This document shows positions 34,794 to 45,500 of a DNA stretch of 64,000 bases, piece after piece. A program made the translations under genes and the position numbers. Under the pieces are notes generated by a model. That model made no database searches and was not told where the DNA came from. It saw only the letters and a program-made list of their open reading frames with translations. Source of the DNA: Marvania coccoides (lineage: Eukaryota; Chlorophyta; Trebouxiophyceae; Chlorellales; Chlorellaceae); assembly GCA_963854735.1 (NCBI GenBank), contig OY978100.1:2108001-2172000 (forward strand). Reading direction: 5' to 3'. The number at the start of each line of letters is the position of its first letter. Position 1 is the stretch's first letter.

Positions 34794-35437
34794 TAAAAAC
34801 AACAATCTAAATATAAAAGATGAATCTCGAGTCTATGTGGCTTGCATTTCTAGAGTTTAAAATGAGATACCAATTATATATAAATAATAAATAAAAATTG
34901 CAATGAAAACATGCTGAGGAGCGTTTTAAAAATTTGAATTTTTTTCCTGAGTTTTGCAGGCATTAAGTTCAAGGACAAGCATGGCTGTTTCAAAGCAGTT
35001 CCATGGCCGTACTTTACTTTAAAATAAGATGCGCACGATTACCGTCCGGCGATACCGATGGCCTGCTGCGAATGAGCTGAATACTAGTTTTCTGCATTTT
35101 TCCACCGCCACCGCCGCCGCACATAAAAGTCAGCAGCCATGCAGCAGATTTTCGCTGCACCCGCCGCCCTTCCCCCCTTCCCAGCATGCTATGCTGCCGG
35201 AGAATAATTGCTCAACTGAGGGCTTACTTATGTGCCAAAGCTGAGTGAGGTTTGCCCAGCCCCAGAGCAGGGCGGATCTGCCAAACCTCCCACACCTAAT
35301 TTATATATTCTAATATATATATTCTAAGCTCGTATTATTTTCTCAAGGTCAGATTAAGGCTAGGCCGCGAACCGCACCCCCTGTTTCTAAGCAAAAATTA
35401 AACTTGAACATTTTGTGTGGACACAGAAATCCGCGAA
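34794..35437. promoter_or_regulatory. Divergent upstream region, DAACS carrier and NFU
   Basis: About 640 AT-rich bases between divergent genes, with TATA-like runs at 34873-34886 and 35300-35324. No gene is recognised here. Confidence 0.35.
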
Positions 35438-36255
35438 ATGCCGTGCCTCGCAGCCTCACACGCCAAAATAAACGCACGTTTATCGTTTAAAACACGCGGC
35501 TGGAGCGGGCTTCGCTCTGTGGGCTCTGCCCCTGCAGCAATCTCGAATTTAAAGCAGCTCAGGAAACAGCCAAACGCCCGGATTTTGAGGCGACCCGCAG
35601 CTGGTGAGTAAAATCATACATGAATGGCATATCCACCGCTTGTGGCCCGTTTTTTGCGCCATTTTTGGCCCTAAATCTTGGAATCCCTCCCTCTGCCGAC
35701 ACTTTGTTTCTCACTTTGCTACCCTCCTTCCCTCTATAAATTCCAGGTGCCAGCCTCCACATTGTGGCCACCATGGCCGCCGACCAGACGTTTGAGCTCA
35801 CAGAGGCCAACGTCGAGCTCGTTCTTGACGACGTCCGGCCCTACCTCATGGCAGACGGCGGCAACGTCGAATTCGTGGAAATTGACGGACCGGTGGTGTA
35901 CCTGCGGCTCGCAGGGGCGTGCGGGTCGTGCCCCTCCTCCCTCACCACCATGACCATGGGCATTAAGCGGCGGCTGATGGAGAAAATTCCCGACATCAGC
36001 GACGTCGTTCAGGTGGAGGAAGAAAATCTGGGGCTGGAGCTGACGTCGGAGAACGTGGACACGGTGCTGGATGAGATCAGGCCGTACCTGGTGGGCACCG
36101 GTGGGGGTGGGCTGGACCTGGTGGAGCTTGATGGCCCCATTGCCAAAGTTAGGATCAGCGGGCCGGCAGCAAACGTGATGACTGTGAGGGTGGCAGTGAC
36201 GCAGAAGCTGAGGGAACGCATACCCTCCATCGCAGCAGTGCAACTGGTCAACTAG
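35438..36255 (+). CDS. NFU-type iron-sulfur cluster scaffold, plastid form
   Basis: Exons 35438-35603 and 35747-36255, 224 residues. The protein holds a [4Fe-4S] or [2Fe-2S] cluster and passes it to client apoproteins, such as photosystem I in plastids. The N-terminal 60 residues are basic and Ser/Ala-rich, a transit peptide. The first NfuA-like domain carries the cluster motif C-G-S-C-P (residues about 119-123, '[10 protein letters not shown]'). A second, related domain follows ([10 protein letters not shown] through '[17 protein letters not shown]') that has no CxxC, the arrangement of plant NFU1-3. Divergent from the DAACS carrier. Assignment is firm; plastid rather than mitochondrial rests on the second degenerate domain. 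Confidence 0.9.
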
Positions 36256-36709
36256 GCTACTCGTAGGGCTACTGTTTGATTGGATAAGAGACGCCATACT
36301 CTTTAATGTAGTAACATTAGCGTGCACTGCTTTTTCTCCCCATTTTTTTCTCATTCGTCTTGCATCGATGCGCTCTCTGCACGGAACTTCGGGAGCTAGT
36401 ATGGACAGGTGACACCATTGTATATCCATGACCTCATTGTATCATTTTTCAATTAGCAAAGTCCACGGAGGATAGAACAGAAAATCTTGAAGAAGAGCTG
36501 ATAGGGGAGGGAAAAAATAACGGTCGCAGCGAAACAGTTGGCCAGAATTGACACAGAAAAAGTGTACTGTTTTTGCACACAACGGCATGGGATAAAGAAT
36601 GAAGAAGGGACGGAGTGAACTAATACAAAAAAATGAACTAACGTACAACAAATGCCGCCACGTTGGCATTATAACTATTATTATCTATCAGCAAGAGCAT
36701 ACACATAGC
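36256..36709. other. Convergent 3' spacer
   Basis: 454 bases between convergent genes, holding 3' untranslated regions. No gene or repeat recognised. Confidence 0.4.
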
Positions 36710-37861
36710 TCAGTCCGCGCGCCCCACGAGCTCCGCCGCCGCCTCTGCCAGTTCCGCCACTGCCTTGTGGCAGAACGCAAACTGCTCGGGGGTCTGCACC
36801 ATGCCGGCGCGCTGACGACGTAGGCCAGCCACAATGGCGCCCATATCCACCGCCCGACGGGCAGCTTTCACGTCTTTGCCGCCCTCCTTCGCTCCTGCCG
36901 CCGCCAGGCGCTTTGCCGCCATGTCCACCGCGCAAAACACCCCAGAACGGCCAATCCCGGCAGAGCAGTGCACCACAATGGGGCCAAGCGACTGCCGCTC
37001 AGCACGTCCCTCAGAAATGGAGGTGATAGGAGAAGCAGAGGGCTCCAACTGCAGAGCTCCGGAAGAGAAAGCGTTGGGGGCAGGCTGCTGCTGCCGCTGC
37101 TCCTCTTTCTGGCGGGGGGTTTCCTTCAGCAGAGCGCAAATGGTGAGGATTCCGGTGGCCGAGCGCGGCACCCCGTGGTCTGGCCATGCCTTGTAGTGCA
37201 AATGGTCAACCGTCCAGGCAGCAGCACCAGGCACTGCCCCTGCCACCTCAATGGTGCGCCTCACCAGACCTGGAGCCTCCAAACGCACGGCCAGGGTGCG
37301 CACCGTGATGTCACCAAACGCCACAGACCTTCCAGCTTCAGGCGCAAAGTAGGGGTCACCTTTCTTCCGCTGGTTTTCCACCAGCTCGGTCAGCATCACC
37401 ACCACTGGGGTGCGCTGCTCCACCACCATGCGCCAGAAGGCGGCGCAGGTGTGCGGCAGCGGGGCCTGTGCCGCTATGTACTGGCACGCGGTGAGCGCGT
37501 CAGCGTCGCGCCACGCCGCGTTTTTTGTGACAGTGGAAGCGTTGATGTAATCGCTGCCAGCGGCGGTGGTTACCCTGACCCTGGTGTGATCGTAAGGCAG
37601 TACATCGCAGTACCGGTTGTCGTCTGCGGCTGCGTTGGCGGCATCGAAGGTGCACTCCTCCATGAGTTGGCGCTGCAGCACCTGGAGCGCGTTGTATTGC
37701 GCTTTCCACTTGGAAGCAGAAAGCGCCGCACGCAGGTCGGCAGCTGCGGCCACCAAGGCATCAGGCCTGCGGAAGGCGCGCGCAAGGTCGGCCGCCATCG
37801 CCTCGGGCACGGCCGTTGGCTCATCTGGGGCAGCAGCGGCGGCGGCAATTTTGCGCTTCAT
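36710..37861 (-). CDS. Classical protein tyrosine phosphatase
   Basis: Intronless, 383 residues from the first in-frame ATG at 37861; the frame is open farther upstream but lacks an ATG. All classical PTP motifs are present: 'NRYCDVLPYDHTRV', 'SDYINAS', 'AFWRMVVEQ', the mobile WPD loop 'KAWPDHGVPRS', and the P-loop 'VVHCSAGIGRSGVF' with the nucleophilic cysteine and arginine. 'TPEQFAFCHKAV' supplies the Q-loop glutamine. An insertion of about 45 residues (KETPRQKEEQRQQQPAPNAF onward) sits between the WPD loop and the P-loop and is low complexity. A cytosolic single-domain tyrosine phosphatase is the natural reading; the substrate cannot be told. Confidence 0.9.
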   Translation of the reverse strand: MKRKIAAAAAAPDEPTAVPEAMAADLARAFRRPDALVAAAADLRAALSASKWKAQYNALQVLQRQLMEECTFDAANAAADDNRYCDVLPYDHTRVRVTTAAGSDYINASTVTKNAAWRDADALTACQYIAAQAPLPHTCAAFWRMVVEQRTPVVVMLTELVENQRKKGDPYFAPEAGRSVAFGDITVRTLAVRLEAPGLVRRTIEVAGAVPGAAAWTVDHLHYKAWPDHGVPRSATGILTICALLKETPRQKEEQRQQQPAPNAFSSGALQLEPSASPITSISEGRAERQSLGPIVVHCSAGIGRSGVFCAVDMAAKRLAAAGAKEGGKDVKAARRAVDMGAIVAGLRRQRAGMVQTPEQFAFCHKAVAELAEAAAELVGRAD

Positions 37862-38059
37862 TGTTTGACCAGCAGCGAAACCACCCGTGGGGGTGGCAGT
37901 ATGGGGGCGGCGGTGAAAATAAAAAAACGGGCGGGCGAGGAACGCAAAAATGCCAGCCAGGGTGCCCAACGACGCGTTGGTGAGAAACGCAGCCAAAGGT
38001 TTGTCTGGCGCAAATTTTGTCTGATAGTGTCGATTTATTATTTTATTTGTTCCTTCTTA

Positions 38060-39045
38060 TTAGTGCAGCACGGACGGTGGGTGTGCCGACGACAGCATGC
38101 GCTTGACCAGGTCCACTCCAAAGCCCGATGCCGCTCCCTCAGCGCCTGCGCTCTTGGCCTCGTACGCTATGTCAAAGGGGAAGGTCAGGGCGGAACCAGA
38201 CACCACGGGGGGAATGTGCTCGCGCTTCTCGTTGACAGCCACCACGATGCGGGTCAGGCAGTCTTCAAGGCCGGCCTGTAGGTGCTCCTTGCGGTGGGCT
38301 GCACGTAGGGGTCAGCACAGCTTTGGAAGCATTTCATTTTCTAGGGGGGGGGGGGCGGGGGGCGATATACACAAAGATGTACAATGACGGCTATAGTGCA
38401 AATTGTAGCCAGTTATCCTACGTACCTGAGCCTCCTGCTGCTGCTGCTGCTGCTCTGAGCAGTGCTGGCGGCGTTGGGTCTTCTCGCTGCAGAGCTAAGC
38501 TGCTGGCACCGCGTCTGGGGCTGCGAGGGATGGCCTTGGAGGCGGCTTCTTCTCCCACTAGCAATAGGTTGATGTTCCACTGCTCCCAGTAGAGCCGCTG
38601 CTCGTGGCGGAGGAACCAGCCCTGCTGCTGGCGACGCTCAAAGAAGGAAAGACGCACGGACAGCTGCCTGCCGGGGCTGCGGTCCACCCAGGCCTGAATT
38701 TGAGAGACTTTGGACTCTACGAGACGATCAACCTCGTCGTCCCCGCAATGCACCTGCACCCACAATTTTGAAGGGGAAACAGCGGTGAGTGGCGAGGGTG
38801 AACATTCTTGGAAAGAAAAAGCTGCGAATTTAGGTGGTTAACAGCCCCCCTCAATCCACACACGGGTTCAAATAATAAACACTCGCCCAGGTGAGATCGA
38901 ACAGCTCTGCGTCCACCTCCCTTGGCTTGACGGCGCCCAGCGAGCGGTTGAACAGGATGGTGTGGATCAGGCAGCGCAGGACCTCGGTCACTTGGTGAGG
39001 CTCAACTTCTATGTCCGGCAGGGGAATGGTCTCGCAGTTGCTCAT
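38060..39045 (-). CDS. ATG101: ATG101, autophagy-initiation protein
   Basis: HORMA-fold partner of ATG13 in the ATG1/ULK kinase complex. Exons 38887-39045, 38426-38753 and 38060-38298; 241 residues, close to the family's 200-220. The N-terminal match runs 'HQVTEVLRCLIHTILFNRSLG' (key: LRCLIHTILFNR) and 'FDLTW/VHCGDDEVDR', which aligns residue for residue with the family's I-D-x-T-Y-V block only if exon 1 ends at TGG/gcgagt, a GC donor. Exon 3 gives 'EKREHIPPVVSG' and 'LTFPFDIAYE', the conserved C-terminal part. Between them is an Ala/Ser-rich insert (about 130-170). The protein implies a plant/animal-type autophagy initiation complex. Confidence 0.85.
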
Positions 39046-39396
39046 TGAGCGGGCAGAGACATTGCAGAACAGGAATAAATCAAAAAGTGAAAGAAGTCAG
39101 TAGTCCCTTTGGCCGTCCCCTATCTCACACAATGGAATCGGCAGCTTCGTCTGCGAAAACAAACAAACTTTTGCTTGAAAAAAAAGCCCGTCGAAATTCT
39201 TAATTCCCGGAATGCTATGTCCAGCAACGCCATTTCAATCCAATCTCTCGGACCAAAAAAAAAACCTTCTTCAAAGCTTTCAAGCTGCATAACAGCACCT
39301 CAACTCGTCAACGAGTGGCCAAGGGCTGCACCAACCCTTTTTCGACGAAAGGTTGAGAATTAATTTTACCCAACTTTCCCAAAGGACTCGAAACAG
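39046..39396. promoter_or_regulatory. Divergent upstream region, ATG101 and A20/AN1 gene
   Basis: 351 bases between divergent genes. Nothing beyond short A-runs (39178-39190 and 39256-39267) is visible. Confidence 0.35.
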
Positions 39397-40021
39397 ATGG
39401 AGCCCACCACGCGCGAGCAGCCCTCCACCGAGCCCGGACTTTGCTCGGCTGGCTGTGGATTCTGGGGGTGAGCTTTAATTTCGATTTCGTCAAATTGTAA
39501 TAAATTGTCCTCCTCGCCGTGTTTCAGCGACTCCGCTTCGCTCCCCTTTTCGCTCACCATCCACTACGCTCGTGTACAGGAACCCTGCCACCGAGGGCTT
39601 CTGCTCCAAGTGCTACCGCGAGCAGCAGGCCCAGGAGAAGAAGATCACAGAGTCTTCCGTCCCTGCCCCTGCCGAAGCTGCCGCTGCTCCCGTTGAGGAG
39701 CCGCCCGCTGCCGCTGCCGATGTGACCGTGGCCGAAGTGCCTGCCGCTGCTGCCTCCCCCGTCGCTCTGCCCGCTGAAGCTACCACCCCTGCTGCTGCTG
39801 CACCTGAGCGCCCCGTCCAGGCCAACCGCAACCGCTGCTTCTCTTGCAACAAGAAGGTGGGGCTGCTGGGCTTTGAGTGCCGCTGCGGCTACACCTACTG
39901 CTCCTCCCACCGCCACGCGTCTGACCACAAGTGCGACTTTGACTACGTGGCATTCGACAAGGAGCGCCTCACCAAGGCCAACCCCGTGGTGGCAGCGGCC
40001 AAACTGGCGGACAAACTCTGA
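39397..40021 (+). CDS. A20/AN1 zinc-finger stress-associated protein (SAP)
   Basis: Exons 39397-39467 and 39580-40021, 170 residues. The N-terminal A20 finger reads C-SAG-C-x11-C-SK-C, split by the intron inside 'GFWG/NPATEGF'. The C-terminal AN1 finger has the full set of Cys and His: 'CFSCNKKVGLLGFECRCG' then 'YCSSHRHASDHKCDFDY'. A Pro/Ala/Glu-rich linker of about 65 residues joins them. SAPs bind ubiquitin through A20 and act in abiotic stress response in plants; this architecture is the plant-lineage one. Single in-frame junction; complete. Confidence 0.93.
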
Positions 40022-40863
40022 CCAAAACTCATCATTCACTCACTCGTTAATTTTGTGGGGCAAATTGGAGCAGCGTTTGCACGCAGACGACTTTTCGATT
40101 ACCTTCTTATTAGGCAGGGCCAACTGAATAGTACACCAGAAACACATAAACAAACAAACACACAAAAAACATGCCTGTAGTAGTGTGGGCGGCCTTTTTT
40201 ATTAGAGGCCTCTTTTCTCAACCAGTCGACTCTCGCTCTTTTTCCTTCTCATTCATCCATCAATCCTAGTTAATAGTTATTTTGTGGCAGCGCTTCGGTG
40301 GCCGCCTCATTCTTTCCTCTTTTTTCCTCCCAACTCCCTTCCATTGTGGGAGGTGTACAGCAATCTTTCTTCTGAAAAACTCCAGAGTCGCTTGGCTTCA
40401 TTTTTAGTTCATTCAAAGTCATCAACAACATTTTTTCTCTTGTTTACGGTCGCCGTTCCTGATGGCAACCTGTCAAAAAAGGTTTCGTCGCAGGCCCGCT
40501 CCACTATCAAATTGCTTTCATGCGTCCAAAGGCCCCCACGCGGCCTCCACTTTCTTTCTTTTTTCGTGTCGAAGAAGATGGAAACGCCATGCTTTATAAC
40601 TCGTTGTACCTTTTCTTCACCCTGCTGGCTGGCTTTTCATCGAGCATGTAACATAACGCGTGTGCCAAACAACACACACAAGGAAAGGGGGTACACTGGA
40701 ATTCAATGATGAAAAAAACGTGGGGAAGGGCAACCGAGATGATACATTGATCACGTTTGTTAATCACGAGTTTGCTCAGAGTAGGAAAAGGCTGCGCTAC
40801 AAATACCACCGTCATTAAAGAATATTATTATTTCGTCATAAAAAAAAAGGGGGGTTGGAAGTA
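40022..40863. other. Convergent 3' spacer
   Basis: 842 bases between convergent genes. T-rich and C/T-rich, with several short frames lacking motifs (for example 40284-40709). I see no gene. Confidence 0.35.
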
Positions 40864-42546
40864 TCAATCCAGCTTCAACACCAGCGCCGTGATGTCGTCA
40901 GCTTTACCACCGTTGAACACCAGATCAAAGGCCTCGGAGGCCGCAAGGCTGTACGGCGTGGCGCGCTTTTTATCCATGGACGCATTGAACGCCTCGAACG
41001 CCAGCACCTGTGCCACCGCGGAAGGAGACTGCCCCTGCAGCAGCGCGCTCTCCACCCGCTGCACCACTTCCTCATCTGACAGATTATCAAACAGCCCATC
41101 CGACCCCATCACCAGCACATCACCAGGGTACACCGCCATCGTGGCCAGCATGGCATCCTCGGGGGAGTCGGCGGCTTCGTGGTGGCCCAGCTGGTAGGGG
41201 TGCCCGAACGAGTGCTCCTGCTGCGGGGAGCGGTACCGAACTTGCAGCTGGCTGTTGAGCGACCCCCCCGCGGTGCTGCGCAGCGTCCCCGGCCGCCGCC
41301 CCAGCAACATGAACCCAGAGTCGCCCACGTTGGCAGCAGCCAGCCGCCCCTGCAACGTGTCCACCAGCACCAGGCACGCGGTGGACGACCCCTGCACCCC
41401 AGATCGCCGCAGGTGCCGCGTGGCGAACTGCAGCACCCTCAGCACGTCGGTGGTGCCCAGCTCCACCGCCTGGCGGCAGTACTCCATCAACTGACGAGAG
41501 AAGGCGCCCGCGTCGATTCCCATGCTGCGCCACGCGTACACCCCGTCCGCCACCCCCAGCGCGAAGATGCCGTTGCGGTTGGACGCAAAGAAGTAGGAGT
41601 CTTCGCCGCCGTGGCCAAACCCCTTGCGATTCACGCCCTTGGCGCCCTGCTGCACTTTTTCGGGGTGCGGCAACGCCACCCCTGATGCCTCCACCGACAG
41701 CGGGCGCGTGATGCGGTGCGTGGGGTCGTGCAGCGAGGATCTGTGGATGTCTCGGTACGGGTGCGTCGGAATCAAATTTCGCTCGTTGCAAGCGTCGGAA
41801 CCGTCGTCGTCTGCGCTGCCTGGTCTCCCCAACCACGTGCCGCATGGGAAAACCCAGTAGTCTCCCTCTGGGCCCCTCACTTCCACTCTGTCTAGGTACC
41901 ACCCCGTGTTCTGTGGTTGAGATGCATCGTCTATGGATGTGGGGTGGTCGGTCTCAGAGGTGGGCGCCAGCTGCTGCACCAGCACCCGCTTCAGCTGCCC
42001 CAAGTCTTTGCAGTACACCGCGTACGTCTTGCGAGTGGCGCGCTCAAACCCAGAGCCGGAGTTCTCGGCCCCAATCACGTGGCTCTCGCTCTCACCATCT
42101 GCAGCAGTTGAATGCGAATTTCGTGGGGTGAAAACAGGGATCAAAAATCGATCGATTTAGGCACGCATTCCAGGGTGCTGCCTCCTCCCAACACCGACAG
42201 ACATATTTTTAAACTGCTTCTCACCTTCCCCAAAAAGAGTTATGGCCGCTGGGGCGGGGCTGCCTGCCCCCCGCACATCCCCTGTGATGATCTCAACATA
42301 ATAGGTGGCTTGTCGCGGCTCTGCTGCCTCAGCTTCCAGGCTTGACAGGCCTCTCGCCCCAGCCGGTGCCCCAAGGCGCCACCGTGGGGAGCACCCTTCT
42401 GCGGCGGGCGCAGTGTGGTCACGCCACCCTGAGAAGAAACTGTTGTCGAAGGGGGACGCCCTGCCGCTGCTCGTCGCTTCAAGAGATGTGAGACTTCGAA
42501 GAATTTGCGAGGCACCTCGCCGCAAATTGCCAATGCCTCTCAGCAT
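40864..42546 (-). CDS. PLAT-domain/PP2C-type protein phosphatase fusion
   Basis: Exons 42225-42546 and 40864-42098, 518 residues. The N-terminal 75 residues look like a transit or disordered region. A PLAT/LH2 beta-sandwich follows: 'ATYYVEIITGDVRGAGSPA' (about 88-106), 'ITLFGEDGESESHVIG', and 'GWYLDRVEVRGPEGDYWVF' before 'CGTWLGR'. The PP2C (PPM) domain comes next: 'EDSYFFASN', 'ALGVADGVYAWRSMGID', 'TACLVLVDT', 'AANVGDSGFMLL', 'VMGSDGLFDNLSDEEV' and 'KADDITALVLKLD'. This is the group of small bacterial-like PP2C phosphatases seen in plastid or mitochondrial proteins (azr1/PTC7-like). The PLAT fusion is uncommon and may tether the phosphatase to a membrane or lipid. Confidence 0.88.
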
Positions 42547-42817
42547 CAGTCAATAAACGGTGTGTGTACGAACCAACGGCAGCTCTTGCTCGTGTACTTT
42601 TAAAAGGTCGATCAACTAAAACATTTTTTTTAAAAATAAATGCTAGGGCTGCTCAAAAGTCGTGGCTCAGGACTAAAACTGCGCCCATCGTGCACTGTGA
42701 TTTATGCTGAATGAGTTTTTTTCCTATTTAAAAATGCTGGGTGTAGGTCAATTTGACGATTTTATGCCCAAATTTTGGGCTCATTTCCCTTCACAACACT
42801 CGTGAGATCACCACCAT

Positions 42818-44049
42818 TCACGCCACCCCCAGCGCTGCACTCCGCTTGGCCAGCCGGTCCAGCGCCGCTCGATTCACCACAAACAGCAGCTTCACCGGGC
42901 CCACCCTCAGCAGGCTGAGGTGCGGCAGCGGCACCACTTTTTCAGCACCCACCGCCTCGCCGTTGACCCTCATGTCCCTGCGCCCCACGCACCGCAACTT
43001 GAAGCCTCGCCCGTCAGCGTCCAAAAACACCTGTGCCTGCTGTCTGGACACCGCTCGCGCCGCTTCAGCCCCTCCCTCCACCCCCAGATCCACATCGACG
43101 CTGCCACCGTCACTACTAGCACCCACACCGCCCCCTCTCCCCAGCGTGACGGCAGTGCGCCGCAGCAGGTAGCGCGTGGTGCGTCCGCACAGCGCCGCCA
43201 CTGCGCCATGGGCGTCCAGCTCCCTGGAAATGGCGGCAGCGGCTGAGGCTTCTCGTCGGCCGCTCACTGCCAGGGTTGACAGGAACGCCTCCCGCCGCTC
43301 CACCACCTTCTGACGCAGGGACTCCACTTGCGCAGGGTCATCAGGCACGTGGAAGCACAGCACCAGGTCCTCCAGCTCCTCCACAGCCGGCAATGGGGGC
43401 TGAGCTGCCTCGCAGCTGCCAGACGAATGAATCGCTGCCCACGCTGCCTCCAGACCACCTTCCACCACCGCAGCACGCACAGCATCGCGGGCAGCCGCTT
43501 CGGTGAACCGGTTCCCCGTGAGGAGCTCGGCGAGCGCGGGCTTGGCTGCGTCCCAGCGCCGCAGGAGCAACTCATCGCCTGCCGCCCACAGCTCCTGGGT
43601 GTAGCTGGCCGCCAGGTCGGTGTAAACCCCTAGTCGGCGCTCCAGCAGCTGCTCGCGGGTGAGCGGCTCCCCTTCTGACTTTGGGACGGGCGCCTGCTCC
43701 AGCAGGGCTGCCTGTGAGAGGCCTGCAAAGAGGGGGTCGGCAGCCCCGCCATGGGTTTGAACCAAAACCACAGCTGGCCGGTCGTCCTCCTGCTCCTCGC
43801 GCAGCTTCAGCCGGTCGTTGCCATCTGCTGTGCCCTCGCCCTCCTCGTCGTCCGCCCAGGTGACCGTTTTCTTGCGTTTTAAAGATGGAGCTTCGTGAAG
43901 CAGGTCGTCATCTGCACGAATGGAAGTTGCATAACGAAGGATGACGATCGTGCTATATATCTGGATTTATTCAAGCTACGATAAATTAAAATGGACGCAC
44001 CTTCGCAATGCCTGGGCTCCGCATCGGTTTTGTTGGCCTCTTCTTGCAT
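42818..44049 (-). CDS. FHA-domain protein, possibly MCRS1-like
   Basis: Exons 44001-44049 and 42818-43911, 380 residues. The N-terminus is acidic and basic in turn (KRKKTVTWADDEEGEG). The middle is helical (about 120-255) with 'LRQKVVERREAFLSTLAVSGRR'. The C-terminal 110 residues form a forkhead-associated, phosphothreonine-binding domain: 'LLRRTAVTLGRG', 'VSRQQAQVFLDADGRGF', 'DMRVNGEAV' and 'LLRVGPVKLLFVVN'. Domain order (helical region, then C-terminal FHA) resembles microspherule protein 1 (MCRS1), a subunit of INO80 and NSL complexes, but the identity is only suggested. It is divergent from the ribosomal protein gene. Confidence 0.65.
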
Positions 44050-44461
44050 CGCTGCTCCCTCCAGCAGCTTTAGTAACTTCTCACGAGTCTTTTGTGATTT
44101 TTATTACTTGAAAATGAGGTCTCTGCAGGCCGCTAGCCACGTTTCAAGGCTCCAGAAAGAAAGAATTTTTTTCTCGCAGCTTTTTCGCTTCTCCCTGGCC
44201 GCTGAGACGCTCTTTTTAATTCCTCAGTGACAGAGGTTTAATACAGTGACCTGCTGACTCGGGAATACAACTTGCAAAGGTATGTATTTTTATTTTCAGC
44301 GATTAAAGAATGGAGGCGGCTGCGCAGCCACCCGCTCCCTCTTCCCTATCAATTGCTTGCTATGCACAAATTTCACGTCTTACGCGCACTTGCAGCCCCG
44401 CAAATCGCCGAACCGCCTTCTTCACTTGTTTCAAATCTTTATTTATTTGTTCCACTCACAG
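44050..44461 (+). promoter_or_regulatory. Promoter and 5' UTR intron of the uS10 gene
   Basis: Between the FHA gene (-) and the ribosomal protein gene (+). A donor at 44280 (caaag/gtatgt) and an acceptor ending at 44461 (cactcacag) bracket an intron in the 5' untranslated region, so the start codon is the first codon after the splice. Such leading introns are common in ribosomal protein genes. Confidence 0.6.
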
Positions 44462-44833
44462 ATGGCCACCGCGATGAAGCCCGTTTCCAAGCCCGGCGTG
44501 GAGGAGGCCGACGCCCCCCAGGTGCACCGCATCCGCATCACCCTCACCTCCCGCAACGTGCGCAACCTGGAGAAGGTGTGCGCCGACCTGATCCGCGGCG
44601 CCAAGGAGAAGCAGCTCAAGGTGAAGGGCCCCGTGCGCATGCCCACCAAGGTGCTCCACATCACCACCCGTAAGACCCCTTGCGGTGAGGGTTCCAAGAC
44701 CTGGGACCGCTTTGAGATGCGCATCCACAAGCGCCTGATCGACATGCAGTCGCCCGCAGAGGTGGTCAAGCAGATCACCTCCATCTCCATCGAGCCCGGA
44801 GTAGAGGTCGAGGTCACCATCCAGGACGTCTGA
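44462..44833 (+). CDS. RPS20: 40S ribosomal protein S20 (uS10)
   Basis: Cytosolic ribosomal protein of the small-subunit head. Uninterrupted coding exon of 123 residues after a leader intron. Conserved blocks: '[24 protein letters not shown]', shortened here to its core '[14 protein letters not shown]', then '[18 protein letters not shown]', '[18 protein letters not shown]' and '[12 protein letters not shown]'. The C-terminus '[12 protein letters not shown]' matches eukaryotic S20. Length and motifs are standard. Codon use is strongly biased to C/G third bases, as expected for a highly expressed gene. Confidence 0.97.
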   Translation: MATAMKPVSKPGVEEADAPQVHRIRITLTSRNVRNLEKVCADLIRGAKEKQLKVKGPVRMPTKVLHITTRKTPCGEGSKTWDRFEMRIHKRLIDMQSPAEVVKQITSISIEPGVEVEVTIQDV

Positions 44834-45500
44834 AAAGCCTGGTGAATCAGTTATTCGCTTCTTTTTTGTTCTGTTCTGTGTCTCGGTGGCGTTGTGATGT
44901 AAGGAAAACGTGCTTACAGGCAAACAATTCACACAGGGGCAGACAGATAACGTAGTGAAGGGGAAATGAATCGAAAGGGGGAAAATAAAATACAACGAAC
45001 TAGAACTACAGCTACAAGGAGAAAGAAGAGTCGAATGAAGAACGGGTGAAACACAGGCACACAGGGGGGGGGAGACAATTGCTGGCTAATTGGTGATGGA
45101 ATGGAAGAGGATTCAAGCTCTGAACATGCATAGCAGGGCATGGGGAGGGAGAATCGCTCTGTAGGAGCTGAAAAGTGCAAAAGGGGAAGGAAAAAATCAA
45201 CCAGAAAAAAAAAAAAAACTTTAGAAAATCCGACGAAAAAGGCAACACAAGCTTGCAAAAGGCAAGCATCATGCAGCAGCATCACCAGAAGCAAACACAT
45301 TAATATAAATGAGTATACACGAGAGAAGAGAGCATTTGAAAATGAAAAGACATTCGCCTCGACAAATGGTTGGATTGCATTGAATTGAGGGTATAGTATG
45401 CATGGGGGAACAAAGAAAAGGAAAGAAAGAAGTACACGAGGTGTTTTCGTTTGTTTCAAGGGAAGTATCAAACACGGAGGAGTGCGTGTCATTGGTATAT
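44834..45500. other. Convergent 3' spacer after uS10
   Basis: 667 AT/purine-rich bases between convergent genes. Several frames are open, but none has a recognisable motif. Short A/G-rich tracts occur at 45173-45232. Confidence 0.35.

Noticed and set aside
36968..38281. 437-codon open frame on + over the tyrosine phosphatase
   Set aside because: Antisense shadow; the minus strand has every PTP motif in one frame.
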